From CAYFNK01 sp964474895 (GTDB lineage: Archaea > Nanobdellota > Nanobdellia > SCGC-AAA011-G17 > PNOQ01), in NCBI GenBank assembly GCA_964474895.1, contig CAYYUK010000001.1, positions 113,933-177,932 on the forward strand: a DNA stretch of 64,000 nucleotides, read 5' to 3'. Shown here piece after piece: positions 34,645-43,072 of the stretch (the first letter of the stretch is position 1; every line of letters begins with the position of its first letter). The translations under genes and the position numbers were made by a program. The notes under the pieces are model-generated. The model did no database searches, was not told the DNA's origin, and saw only the letters and a list, made by a program, of their open reading frames with translations.

Positions 34645-35784
34645 ATGATGAATAAGAAAGCAAGTAATCCGGTTTCTACGTTAATAATCATAATTGGTGT
34701 TTTAATTGTGTTGTATGTCTTAATCATGCCTCCTTGTGATAAGTGTGAATTGTTGAAAACAGATTGTCCTTCATATTGCGAGGATGAAGGAGCTTCAGAA
34801 GATATTTTATTGTCTGTTGAGCCTGGAGAGGTTTCTTTGGCAGATAGGAGAACATATGATTTAGGATCTATGAATCTCTATTCCCATTCTGAACCAAATA
34901 TAGATGAACTTGCAGAGTCATTGAGTGTTAGCAAAGGTTGGTTTGGAACTATTAATCAAGATTTGGTTTTTAATATAGATAGTTTTAGTGATTTAGATTC
35001 TGTTGAACTTTCTTTTGTTGTTGTTGATTCTAGGGGAGATTTAAAGGTTTATTTGAATGATAGGCAAATTTTTTCAGATAGTGCTTCTTCTGGTAGAACT
35101 GTTGAAATAGAATTGCCTGTTTCTTATTTAGAAGAAGTTAATGATTTAAGGTTGGAATCTGAAATGCCAGGATTGGCTTTTTGGGCAAGAAATTATTATG
35201 ACCTAAGAGACATAGAAATTTTACAATATTATGAGATAGTTCATTCTAGTGAAGAAAAATCTTTTTTTATGGGCGATTCTGAGTTTGATTCTCTTGAAGC
35301 TGCAGAGTTGGAGTTTACAATATATTGTTCTTCTTTAGATGGGGATACTGGATTCAAAATTTATTTGAATAATGAATTAGTTAGATCTGATAATATTGGT
35401 TGTATTAGGGATGATATTTCTTTTAGTATTGACACTAGTTATTTTGAACAAGGAACTAATGAGGTAAAATTTTTAGTTGATAACGGTAACTTTTTGTTGA
35501 GTGGTGTTGAAATGAAAGTTTGGTTTGATGAAACTGTTTATCCTTCTTATGAATTTGATGTTGATGAAAAGTTTGGAAATGAGTTTGAATTGTACATGAA
35601 ATTTGGTTCTTCTGGAGATAAGAATGGAGATATTTATCTTAATGGAGATACGATAGTTTTAGATACTGGTTCGAATACGTTTAGGGAAGATATTACAGAT
35701 CATGTTGTCGTTGGTACAAATTATTTAGAAATCAGACCAGATAATGAGTTTGAAATAGATAAATTAAAAGTTTCAATTGTATAA
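34645..35784 (+). CDS. Pilin-like surface protein with SNPV-type signal
   Basis: 379 aa from the MM pair at 34645/34648; a TTTTAAATTTAG TATA lies at about 34616. The start MMNKKA-SNPVSTLIIIIGVL resembles the archaeal pilin signal AVSPVIxxIL seen in haloarchaeal PilA proteins. A cysteine cluster (CDKCELLKTDC) follows. The rest contains two or three similar beta-sandwich segments with FKIYLNNELV / LKVYLNDRQI repeats, a carbohydrate-binding-like pattern. Possibly an adhesin exposed on a filament or membrane. Confidence 0.65.
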   Translation: MMNKKASNPVSTLIIIIGVLIVLYVLIMPPCDKCELLKTDCPSYCEDEGASEDILLSVEPGEVSLADRRTYDLGSMNLYSHSEPNIDELAESLSVSKGWFGTINQDLVFNIDSFSDLDSVELSFVVVDSRGDLKVYLNDRQIFSDSASSGRTVEIELPVSYLEEVNDLRLESEMPGLAFWARNYYDLRDIEILQYYEIVHSSEEKSFFMGDSEFDSLEAAELEFTIYCSSLDGDTGFKIYLNNELVRSDNIGCIRDDISFSIDTSYFEQGTNEVKFLVDNGNFLLSGVEMKVWFDETVYPSYEFDVDEKFGNEFELYMKFGSSGDKNGDIYLNGDTIVLDTGSNTFREDITDHVVVGTNYLEIRPDNEFEIDKLKVSIV

Positions 35785-35797
35785 AGGGGTGTAAATT

Positions 35798-35845
35798 TTG
35801 GCAGAATATGAAGAAAGAGAATTGGCAGAATATGAAGAAAGAGAA
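35798..35845 (+). repeat. Perfect 24-bp tandem duplication containing the start codon
   Basis: Bases 35798-35821 and 35822-35845 are identical. The repeat duplicates eight codons including the TTG initiator and leaves the reading frame intact. Confidence 0.95.
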
Positions 35846-36982
35846 TTTTCTTTAAGAACTGGGCTTGGTTGGGTCGTGAAGGTTTTTATAGTTCTTGTGT
35901 TAGTTGGGGGTATTTTTATTGGGGCGGTTTTTGCATGGAATTTTGTCAGTTCTGGTTTAGCCGGTTCTGCTTATGAAAAATTGTCTGTTGGAATTCAGGA
36001 ACAAACTCCTACTAATCCTTTTTTGAAAGCTTGGCATTATATAACTAATCCCGCGGATCTCAATACCTATGATTCTGTTGTTGAAGTTAATGAGGAAAAT
36101 GAAGATTTGGGCGTTAAAATTACTGACCTTGAAAGTACAAAACCCTTTTTCTTTGAAGATGAAGGCATTGTTGTTAGGGGGATGGTTGAAGCTGCAGCTA
36201 TCACTGGAGGGGGTTCTATTGTTTCTTTGGATTGTATGATCAGAGGGTATGAGAACGAAGCAACTGTTGATCCTACCGAAATTGAAGTTATTGGTAATGG
36301 GATTGTTCAACATGAAAATGTTCTTTGTTCTTTTGAGCCTGGAAATAATATAGATAGTGATGTTGGAATAAGGAGGATTGAATTAGGTGCCACATCCGAA
36401 CTTTATACAATAGCTACTTATGATGTCTTTGTGATTAAAGATGAAGAATATAATCGTATTAAGTATGAATTAGGATTGGATCCTTTTATTGAAATTTTGG
36501 GTGGAAAGCCAGATTTGCTTGGTCCAGGAAATATAATGAGATCGAGAACAATTCCAAGTCCTATGAAATTAAGTATTTCTACTCAGACAGAGCAGCCATT
36601 TAAATCTGAAGATAGCATTTTTTTATTAGTTAGTTTGGATGAAATCTGGGAAAATGGAGAGTGGCTAAGAATTGATAGTTTAAAGATCACTGTTCCAAGC
36701 ACCATAATTGAACCAAGAGATGATCCTAACAGTTGTGATTTTGTGTTTACTGGTGAATACGATGGGGAGTATAAAATTTATGAGGTTTCTGAAGAAGTTT
36801 TGAGTAGAATAAACAGTGTTGGTGAGTCTGGCGAATATAGTGTTGTTTTTCAATGTGCCATGGATGTAGGATCTCTTTTGTCTGATGAAGATATCTTTCA
36901 GAGCTCCATTATTGCGGAAGCGAGCTATGTTTACAAAGTAGAAAAGGCTACTACTGTAGATATCAGGAAGAGTAGTGTTTAG
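35798..36982 (+). CDS. Bitopic surface protein with duplicated N-terminal octapeptide
   Basis: 394 aa from TTG 35798 (GGGGTG upstream). The N-terminus is MAEYEERE-LAEYEERE, encoded by a perfect 24-bp tandem repeat; because each copy begins with TTG, 35822 could also be a start. One helix at about residues 28-50 places most of the protein outside. The outside part contains beta-rich repeats and four cysteines. It lies between the pilin-like protein and two lipoproteins in one orientation. Confidence 0.7.
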   Translation: MAEYEERELAEYEEREFSLRTGLGWVVKVFIVLVLVGGIFIGAVFAWNFVSSGLAGSAYEKLSVGIQEQTPTNPFLKAWHYITNPADLNTYDSVVEVNEENEDLGVKITDLESTKPFFFEDEGIVVRGMVEAAAITGGGSIVSLDCMIRGYENEATVDPTEIEVIGNGIVQHENVLCSFEPGNNIDSDVGIRRIELGATSELYTIATYDVFVIKDEEYNRIKYELGLDPFIEILGGKPDLLGPGNIMRSRTIPSPMKLSISTQTEQPFKSEDSIFLLVSLDEIWENGEWLRIDSLKITVPSTIIEPRDDPNSCDFVFTGEYDGEYKIYEVSEEVLSRINSVGESGEYSVVFQCAMDVGSLLSDEDIFQSSIIAEASYVYKVEKATTVDIRKSSV

Positions 36983-37020
36983 AAAGATTTTTATATAATC
37001 CTCTTTAGGATTTGTTTATT

Positions 37021-37935
37021 ATGAGAGGTGTTTTAGTATTATTACTTTTGGTAGTGGTTTTGTTAGTTTCTTCTTGTCAACAAGGAACTCAATCTACAAA
37101 TGTTGGGGGGATTGATATAGAATTTATTGAAAATCAACCTCCTGTTACTTTGAGAGAAGATGCTTCATTCACTGTTGGACTTTATTTAAAGAATAATTTA
37201 CCAAAAGCCGTTCAAAATATAGAAGTTTGTGTTCAAGATTCTTTTAGGGATGGTAATGGGGGCATATTTGGTGAAGAGTGCAAATCTGTTGATATTTCTG
37301 CTGCAGATGTTAGTGGAGATACAATTTCTCCAGAGATAGAACAAGTTTATTTTCCAATTGGTGAGGGTGGTTATGTCTATGATAATTTAGGTATCGGTAT
37401 TGATAGTGTTGTTGTGCTTGTTGACATCTCCTACTTTTTGAATACTATTTCTACTGTTAGTGATTTTTGTTTGAAAGAGGATCCAGGTTATGAGGTTGAA
37501 GAAATGGATTGTGATCCCAATAAAATTTTTACTGGTAGTGATATAAGAAATCAGATAGCTCCAATTATTGTGGATAGGGTAAAAACTAGTGTGGTTAATG
37601 AAGGTTATCAAAATAGGGTTTATTCTGAAATCTATTTTAAGAAGGCCGTTGGTGGAGAAGTTTTACAATCTGATTTTTATTCTGGTGAGGATTCTACAAT
37701 GCCGTTAGTTGGGTACTCAATTACTCTTGCTTCTGGAGAGGTTTTTGAATGTGACTCTGACGAAGAAGGATTCCTTGTTTTTGATGATCTTGTTGAAGTA
37801 CTTGAATGTAATGCTCCTGTGGTTCTTAGTAGTGAGTGGGAAAATAGTGCAATTAATATAGAGTTGTCTTATAATTACGGTATTGGTGCAAATCGTGAAA
37901 TATCTTTTAAAAAAAGTGGGGAGGAATTAATTTAA
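37021..37935 (+). CDS. Surface lipoprotein, paralogue 1
   Basis: 304 aa from ATG 37021. The signal peptide ends in LLVSSCQQG, a lipobox-like site. The mature N-terminus contains an F-x-E-x-x-P ... VGLYLKNNLPKAVQNIEVCVQD pattern typical of CARDB-like binding domains, and the next gene has the same pattern. Upstream is a TATA TTTTTATATAATC at about 36990. The ligand is unknown. Confidence 0.75.
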   Translation: MRGVLVLLLLVVVLLVSSCQQGTQSTNVGGIDIEFIENQPPVTLREDASFTVGLYLKNNLPKAVQNIEVCVQDSFRDGNGGIFGEECKSVDISAADVSGDTISPEIEQVYFPIGEGGYVYDNLGIGIDSVVVLVDISYFLNTISTVSDFCLKEDPGYEVEEMDCDPNKIFTGSDIRNQIAPIIVDRVKTSVVNEGYQNRVYSEIYFKKAVGGEVLQSDFYSGEDSTMPLVGYSITLASGEVFECDSDEEGFLVFDDLVEVLECNAPVVLSSEWENSAINIELSYNYGIGANREISFKKSGEELI

Positions 37936-37936
37936 A

Positions 37937-38851
37937 ATGAAAAAAATAATATTTGTTCTTTTGCTGGCAACGATGTTCATATCTGCTTGTAGTAGCGATG
38001 GAGATGTTGTTGTAAGTGAAGGACCGTTTGTTGGAGGTTCAGAAGGTGTTGCAGTTTCTTTTGTTGAGGGCGCGCCGTTTGGAGAGTTTGTTGCTGGGCA
38101 AGATATTCCTATTAAATTGTTGTTGAAGAATAGTGGGGAGTATGATCTTGCTGGAGGAAGTATTGAAGCAAAATTGTTCGGAGTTCATATGCCTTCTTTT
38201 AGTTTGGATGCAGGTTGGAGTATAGTGAATTCTCCACTTATAGGTGTCAAGAAAGGATTCTTAGAAGAGGGTTCTGAAAAGATAGTTGATATGGGTGTTT
38301 TAAATTATGTTGCTGAAATAAATAATCCAATAGAAACTACATTGTACTCTAAAATATGTTATCCCTATAGAACTAGTGCAAGTGTTAATATTTGTGTTAG
38401 CTCTAAAGAAATTGAGGATTCTGGAGGAGAAGTTGTTTGTGATATAGCTGAAGATAAACTTGTTGAGGGCGGAGTTTCTAGTGGTCCTGTTCAGTTGACT
38501 AGTTTTTCTGAAGAATTTGAGGGTGTAAATAGACTGGCTTTTAAGTTGACTTTTGAAAATCAGGGTGTTGGCCAGGTTTTCGGCAAGAATATTTCTTGTG
38601 AGAACATAGATACTGTCGAAGGAAATCTTGAGGAAGATAAGGTTTATTTAACTATGCCAGAAGACATAACTTGTTTCTTTGTAGAGGGAGAGGAATCCAA
38701 TGAAGGGTATATTAGAGTTGGTGGAAATACGGTTACTTGTCATATGGATGTAGAGAATACTGGGTCAACCTATGAAAGAAACATAAACATTTTTGCAGAT
38801 TATAGATACATTGAAAGCACATCTGTCGATTTGACAATTTTAGAGGTTTAG
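37937..38851 (+). CDS. Surface lipoprotein, paralogue 2
   Basis: 304 aa, signal MKKIIFVLLLATMFISACSS with a clear lipobox. The mature start VAVSFVEGAPFGEFVAGQDI mirrors the preceding lipoprotein, so the pair probably arose by duplication. Two beta domains with four to six cysteines follow. One base separates the genes and a GAGGAATTAATTTAAA site lies in the end of paralogue 1. Confidence 0.75.
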   Translation: MKKIIFVLLLATMFISACSSDGDVVVSEGPFVGGSEGVAVSFVEGAPFGEFVAGQDIPIKLLLKNSGEYDLAGGSIEAKLFGVHMPSFSLDAGWSIVNSPLIGVKKGFLEEGSEKIVDMGVLNYVAEINNPIETTLYSKICYPYRTSASVNICVSSKEIEDSGGEVVCDIAEDKLVEGGVSSGPVQLTSFSEEFEGVNRLAFKLTFENQGVGQVFGKNISCENIDTVEGNLEEDKVYLTMPEDITCFFVEGEESNEGYIRVGGNTVTCHMDVENTGSTYERNINIFADYRYIESTSVDLTILEV

Positions 38852-38872
38852 TCCTCTTAATTTTTTCTTTTT

Positions 38873-39448
38873 TTACATTAATGTTTTTTGAGAAAGTTCT
38901 TGTTTAACTATTTCCATATCTTTTTCCCATTCAGTTATAAGATTTCTATTGTAAATTATTGCCGCAGGATGGAACAAAGGAATTAGTTTTATTTTTTGAT
39001 CTTCTATTTGAATTAATTGTGGTTTTCCATGTACTTGTGTTATTCCTGGCTGTAGCTTCATGTTTTCTATGTTTCCAAGAGCTAAGAAAAATTTGGTTGA
39101 ATAGTTTCCTAATGAACAAACAACTTTTGGTTTCATTTCTCTTATTTGTTTTAGTAAGTATGGTGTGTGTTGTTTGATTTCTTCTGGTTGTGGATCTCTG
39201 TTTTCTGGAGGTCTACATTTTAGTATGTTTGTTATGTAAATATCATCTAATGATAGTCCTACTTGTTTTAGAAGATTGTCTAGATTTTTACCTGCTGCAC
39301 CTACAAATGGAACGCCTTGTTCATCTTCTTTTCTTCCTGGTGCTTCACCAACGAAGAGAATCTTTGCTTGTTCGTTTCCTTTTCCGAAGACTATGTTTGT
39401 GCAGTTTTTGAAGATTTCTGTAGATTTGATTAATTCTAGTTCATCCAT
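38873..39448 (-). CDS. Family 4-type uracil-DNA glycosylase with reduced Fe-S ligands
   Basis: 191 aa from ATG 39448, which overlaps the nop10 stop; a longer frame to 39478 would run further into nop10. Motif 1 GEAPGRKEDEQGVPFVG (residues 34-50) and the HPAAIIYNR motif near 160 define family 4. Of the four Fe-S cysteines expected, only C16 and C78 (KCRPP) are seen. The second N-terminal Cys is absent with a short deletion, and the position 16 residues after C78 is His (H94). Removes uracil from DNA, though the metal site may be altered. Confidence 0.85.
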   Translation of the reverse strand: MDELELIKSTEIFKNCTNIVFGKGNEQAKILFVGEAPGRKEDEQGVPFVGAAGKNLDNLLKQVGLSLDDIYITNILKCRPPENRDPQPEEIKQHTPYLLKQIREMKPKVVCSLGNYSTKFFLALGNIENMKLQPGITQVHGKPQLIQIEDQKIKLIPLFHPAAIIYNRNLITEWEKDMEIVKQELSQKTLM

Positions 39449-39599
39449 TTTTCTTTGCAATTCTTCTGTATTTTCCAAATTTATCGTCTACTGAATACTT
39501 TGCTGGTTTCGGATTTTCTGTTTTCTTTTTACACTTAGGACATTCTTTTTCTAGGGTGTAAAGATTACATGATTCACAAAAAAAGATTTGATGTTTCAT
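39441..39599 (-). CDS. nop10: H/ACA ribonucleoprotein component Nop10
   Basis: 52 aa reading MKHQIFFCESCNLYTLEKEC, then PKC, and ending KYSVDDKFGKYRRIAKKNG. The zinc ribbon (C8, C11, C20, C23) and the FGKYRR tail are diagnostic. Works with Cbf5 (encoded at 53035) in RNA-guided pseudouridylation. The start overlaps the aIF2-alpha stop (ATGA), the normal archaeal order. Confidence 0.93.
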   Translation of the reverse strand: MKHQIFFCESCNLYTLEKECPKCKKKTENPKPAKYSVDDKFGKYRRIAKKNG

Positions 39600-40369
39600 T
39601 TTAATTTAGAGAATGAAATTGTTCCGCCCGCTGCTTCAATTTCTTTTGTTGCATCTTCTTCTAACTGTTTTAACAATCCTTCTGCAGTTTTATAGTCTGA
39701 TGCTGTAATACTGACTTTATATTTTGGTGCACTGATGTAAGCTATTTTTATTTCTCCTTTTTGCAATTTTACTAATGTTTTCTTTATTATTTCTATTCCG
39801 TTTGGAGATTCTACTTGTATCTCTAACATTCCTTTAACTTCAACTTTTTTTGGTTTGATTTTTTCAAGTATAGTGTCTGTTATTTCTTGTTCTAATTTTT
39901 TTGGAAGTTTTAGTTCTTCTAATTCTTCATGATCTAGAGAGAATCTTTGAAATGCCTTATTCAGTGAACCATATTCGTCAATTAACTTATTACCTAGTTC
40001 TTTGTACATGGTTTCTAAGTTTTTTCCCAGTTTTTTCCCAAGAGAATCTAAAGCTTTTTCTGCCTTTAACTCTTGTTTCCATTCGGCAGTTTTGTTTATC
40101 TTTTGTGTTGTGCTTACTCTTCTTATCGATAAATCAATATGTCCTTTTTGCCTGTCTATTTTTAGAATCTTGCAAACTATTTGTTTGCCTTCCCTTACAT
40201 AATCTCTAATGTTTCTTATTCTACCTGGCGAAATTTCAGAAATATGAATCATTCCTTCTTTTGTAGCGTATTCATCTAATGTTGCAAAAACAGAATGATA
40301 AAGAATTTTTTTGACTGTAGCTATTGCAATCTCTCCTTCTTCTGGGAAACCTTGTTTTTTGAAGAACAT
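39596..40369 (-). CDS. aif2a: Translation initiation factor aIF2 alpha
   Basis: 257 aa. An S1-type OB domain opens the protein (GEIAIATVKKILYHSVFATL, then GMIHISEISPGRIRNIRDYV), followed by the helical domain and the alpha-beta C-terminal domain (PNGIEIIKKTL). It forms the heterotrimeric aIF2 that brings initiator tRNA to the ribosome. The operon order L44e-S27e-aIF2a-Nop10 is the standard archaeal one. Confidence 0.95.
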   Translation of the reverse strand: MFFKKQGFPEEGEIAIATVKKILYHSVFATLDEYATKEGMIHISEISPGRIRNIRDYVREGKQIVCKILKIDRQKGHIDLSIRRVSTTQKINKTAEWKQELKAEKALDSLGKKLGKNLETMYKELGNKLIDEYGSLNKAFQRFSLDHEELEELKLPKKLEQEITDTILEKIKPKKVEVKGMLEIQVESPNGIEIIKKTLVKLQKGEIKIAYISAPKYKVSITASDYKTAEGLLKQLEEDATKEIEAAGGTISFSKLK

Positions 40370-40372
40370 ATT

Positions 40373-40540
40373 TTACTCAATTACCTCTAGAATGTTTGCA
40401 TTGATTTTTCCTTTTCCACCGGTAGGTGTACTAAGGATTTCTGAACATACAAGGCATTTTATTTCTGATGCTCCCTTTTCAAAGATTATTTGTTCGTTTT
40501 TGCATTTCTTACAACGTATTTTTATAAATTTTGATTTCAT
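40373..40540 (-). CDS. rps27e: Ribosomal protein S27e
   Basis: 55 aa zinc-ribbon ribosomal protein: IRCKKCKNEQIIF then IKCLVCSEIL, giving two CxxC pairs, and a typical PTGGKGKINANILEVIE end. ATG overlaps the L44e stop by 4 bases; a 3-bp gap follows to aIF2-alpha. Confidence 0.94.
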   Translation of the reverse strand: MKSKFIKIRCKKCKNEQIIFEKGASEIKCLVCSEILSTPTGGKGKINANILEVIE

Positions 40541-40848
40541 TTTAATTCTACCTTCTTTGCTCTTTTTAGAGTTAATATGCTTGCTTTGTTACATTCGGCA
40601 CATGTTAATTTTAGATTTATTTTTTTGCTTGTTTTTGCACCATATCTTTTCCAAGAAGTCAATGCACCTTTAGAACCGTAATTACCTAAGTTACCAAAAC
40701 CTCTTCCAAGGCCTCTCTTTTTAGCTCTGTTGATAGATCCCCTCTTAAGAGAACCTCTTTTACCTGTGGTTTTTGCTTGGGTTGTTTTGTGCTCTGTGTG
40801 CTTCTTACAGGTTTTGCAATATGCTTTTTTTGTTTTAGGTACTTTCAT
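40537..40848 (-). CDS. rpl44e: Ribosomal protein L44e
   Basis: 103 aa, MKVPKTKKAYCKTCKKHTEH at the N-terminus and CAECNKASILTLKRAKKVEL at the C-terminus, the two halves of the zinc site. Large-subunit protein near the tRNA exit site. It starts within the last codons of the GINS gene. Confidence 0.94.
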   Translation of the reverse strand: MKVPKTKKAYCKTCKKHTEHKTTQAKTTGKRGSLKRGSINRAKKRGLGRGFGNLGNYGSKGALTSWKRYGAKTSKKINLKLTCAECNKASILTLKRAKKVELK

Positions 40849-41464
40849 TTTCGATTGCTTTTTTTGTTTTTATCAGTAAATTTGCTACATCTAGTGGTAT
40901 TTCAGCTAAATTTTCTTTTTCAAATGGGCCATACACGTTTAAATCTGTTCCAACAAAAGTGGGAACGCTGGCCAGGAATTTTAGCTGCTTTGTTGTTGTA
41001 GGGGGCATATTTTCCTCTTTTAAACCTTTTGGTTCCTCTTTAGTGATTATTTCTTTTCCAGATAATATGCTTAATAGGGTATTATCTCTATAATTTGATA
41101 GAAGATAGAGTGCGTCTTCATAGAAAGTTCTTTCTTCCTTGAGCATACTTTCTTTGTCTGCAGTGTTTGTATGGTTAGATTTTGTTGCTATTAACGCCAA
41201 TTCTATAATCTTTGCTTCTCTTCTTTCATATAACTCTTTTAGAATTTTTTGAATATTTTCTATTTGTTTTCTTGTTTTTTGCACTTCAGTGTTTGTAAAA
41301 ACACTATCTTTGTTTTCTTGAGATTGTAAGATATCCTTTTTTTCTTCTATGTATCTTGTTATGTTTATGTAGAATTCTGGATCTAATTTTTGTAGTTCTA
41401 CCCTTTGTTTTTCCATTCGCAAAGCATCATATAACAATTCATATGTAATAACTGTCTTTTCCAT
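40835..41464 (-). CDS. gins51: GINS complex subunit (Gins51/Gins15-like)
   Basis: 209 aa. A-domain start ITYELLYDALRMEKQRVELQ, helical core with the DPEFY motif, and a C-terminal B-domain (VPTFVGTDLNVYGPFEKENL, then IPLDVANLLI). The A-then-B order identifies the Gins51 type. It activates MCM in the replicative helicase. It heads the leftward translation/replication operon. Confidence 0.85.
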   Translation of the reverse strand: MEKTVITYELLYDALRMEKQRVELQKLDPEFYINITRYIEEKKDILQSQENKDSVFTNTEVQKTRKQIENIQKILKELYERREAKIIELALIATKSNHTNTADKESMLKEERTFYEDALYLLSNYRDNTLLSILSGKEIITKEEPKGLKEENMPPTTTKQLKFLASVPTFVGTDLNVYGPFEKENLAEIPLDVANLLIKTKKAIENEST

Positions 41465-41550
41465 TTTTCGTGTAAATTTTAGTTTGTTTATTAAGTTATT
41501 GGACTCTGAAGAGAAAGGTTTTTATTCTTGATTTTTTAAGGTTAATTATC

Positions 41551-42126
41551 ATGAGGCGATACATTTACCTTTTTAGGCATGGTACTACTACTGATAATGC
41601 CGCTGGCAAGTTTTCTGGTTTTAGAAATGTTTCTTTGAATAAACGGGGAATGGATGATGCTAGGATAGTCGCTCTTAGATTGAAGGATAAGAAATTTGAT
41701 GTTGCTTTCCAGAGTAGATTAAAGAGATCCAAACAGACCTTGAAAGAGGTTTTGAAGTTTCATCCTGAATGCAAAGTTGTTATGACTGATAATCGAATTA
41801 TTGAAAGAGATTATGGTGCCGTTTCTGGTAAGACCCATTATAATTATATTAAGAAGAATTCTCCTGAAAAATATGATAAGTTTCACAGAGGATATTCTAC
41901 TAGGCCTCCTAAAGGCGAATCTGTCAAAGATGTTGAAAAGAGAATTAAACCATTTATTAAAGATATGATAAAAATTATGAAGGAGAAAAAAATCAATGTT
42001 GCAATTTCAGCACATGGCAATTCTATGCGGCCTTTAAGAAGATATTTTGAAAAGTTAAGTGTAATAGAAATGATGTTGATAGAAAATCCTTATGATGATG
42101 TTTTTGTTTATGAAGTAAAAGTTTAG
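41551..42126 (+). CDS. 2,3-BPG-dependent phosphoglycerate mutase-like histidine phosphatase
   Basis: 191 aa. LFRHGTTTDNAAGKFSG carries the catalytic His (H10); IIERDYGAVSGK (near 86) and ISAHGNSMRPL (near 153) are the other conserved blocks. The ERDYG form matches dPGM enzymes more than generic phosphatases, which points to glycolysis/gluconeogenesis. Archaea more often use the cofactor-independent enzyme, so transfer is possible. Its stop overlaps the RNase Z stop by 4 bases. Confidence 0.82.
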   Translation: MRRYIYLFRHGTTTDNAAGKFSGFRNVSLNKRGMDDARIVALRLKDKKFDVAFQSRLKRSKQTLKEVLKFHPECKVVMTDNRIIERDYGAVSGKTHYNYIKKNSPEKYDKFHRGYSTRPPKGESVKDVEKRIKPFIKDMIKIMKEKKINVAISAHGNSMRPLRRYFEKLSVIEMMLIENPYDDVFVYEVKV

Positions 42127-43019
42127 ACATTTATGCTTAAGAAATCTTCTGCAAGTTTTGAGTTCTTGAATATTTTTTTAGCTTCTGCTATTATTTGTTT
42201 TCTTTCCCTATATCTTTCACTTATGTGGGTTAAGATTAGTTGTTTTGAATTTGACTCTTTTGCTATTGTTGCTGCTTGTTTTGCAGTTAGGTGTTGGTAT
42301 TGTTTTGCCTTATCTTTATCTCTATCTAAGAATGTTGACTCAAGAACCAATACTTTTGAATTTTCTGCAAACTTGGAAATCTTTTTTGTATAACCTGTGT
42401 CTAAAATTATTGTTACTTTGTGACCTTCGATGAGAGTAGTTCCTTTTTCTGGAGTTATTTTTTTCCCTTTGTAAGTAATTGTTTTTCCCTTTTGAAGTTT
42501 TCCGAGTATCGGATCTTTTTTTAACCCAAATTTTTTGATATATTCCAAATTTATTTTTCTCTTTGGTGTTTCTCTGAATGAGTATCCAAGGCAGTGTGAT
42601 GTATGGGGGAGTGTTTCAGCCAGAATTTGGAAATCTTTTTCTTTTATGAAGATGCCTTTCTTCTTTATTTCGGTTACTTCATAGTTTATCTTATGGGTGT
42701 TTGCCATGAAAAGAGACATTATTCTTGAAATGAATTTCTTTGTTCCTTCTGGTCCGTATATTTTTAGAGTTTTTTTATAATCTGATCTTGATAAGGTTTG
42801 TAATAATCCTGGCAAACCAAGTATGTGGTCCCCATGCCAGTGTGAAATTAGAATTCTTGTTATTTTTGCTGGACTTATTTTTGCTTTGAAAAATTGTCTT
42901 TGTGTTCCTTCTCCGCAGTCTATTAAGATGTTTTCTCCTTTATATGTTAATAAAACTGCAGAGGTGTTCCTATCTTTGTGAGGTTTCATTGCTGCAGTTC
43001 CTAAAAACGTTAATTTCAT
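42123..43019 (-). CDS. rnz: Ribonuclease Z
   Basis: 298-aa metallo-beta-lactamase-fold endonuclease that trims tRNA 3' ends. The HxHxDH motif is SHWHGDHILG (H60, H62, D64, H65), with the exosite arm in the middle and LTHISERY near the C-terminus. Needed here because neither visible tRNA gene encodes CCA. It shares a symmetric promoter with endA. Confidence 0.93.
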   Translation of the reverse strand: MKLTFLGTAAMKPHKDRNTSAVLLTYKGENILIDCGEGTQRQFFKAKISPAKITRILISHWHGDHILGLPGLLQTLSRSDYKKTLKIYGPEGTKKFISRIMSLFMANTHKINYEVTEIKKKGIFIKEKDFQILAETLPHTSHCLGYSFRETPKRKINLEYIKKFGLKKDPILGKLQKGKTITYKGKKITPEKGTTLIEGHKVTIILDTGYTKKISKFAENSKVLVLESTFLDRDKDKAKQYQHLTAKQAATIAKESNSKQLILTHISERYRERKQIIAEAKKIFKNSKLAEDFLSINV

Positions 43020-43040
43020 AATGTAGCACTTATCAAAATC

Positions 43041-43050
43041 TTTTTAAATA
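43041..43050. promoter_or_regulatory. Symmetric TATA shared by rnz and endA
   Basis: TTTTTAAATA lies exactly midway between starts 43019 and 43073, 22 bases from each. Neither start has a ribosome site. Confidence 0.6.
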
Positions 43051-43072
43051 GTTTTTGTTTAGGTTGATTATT

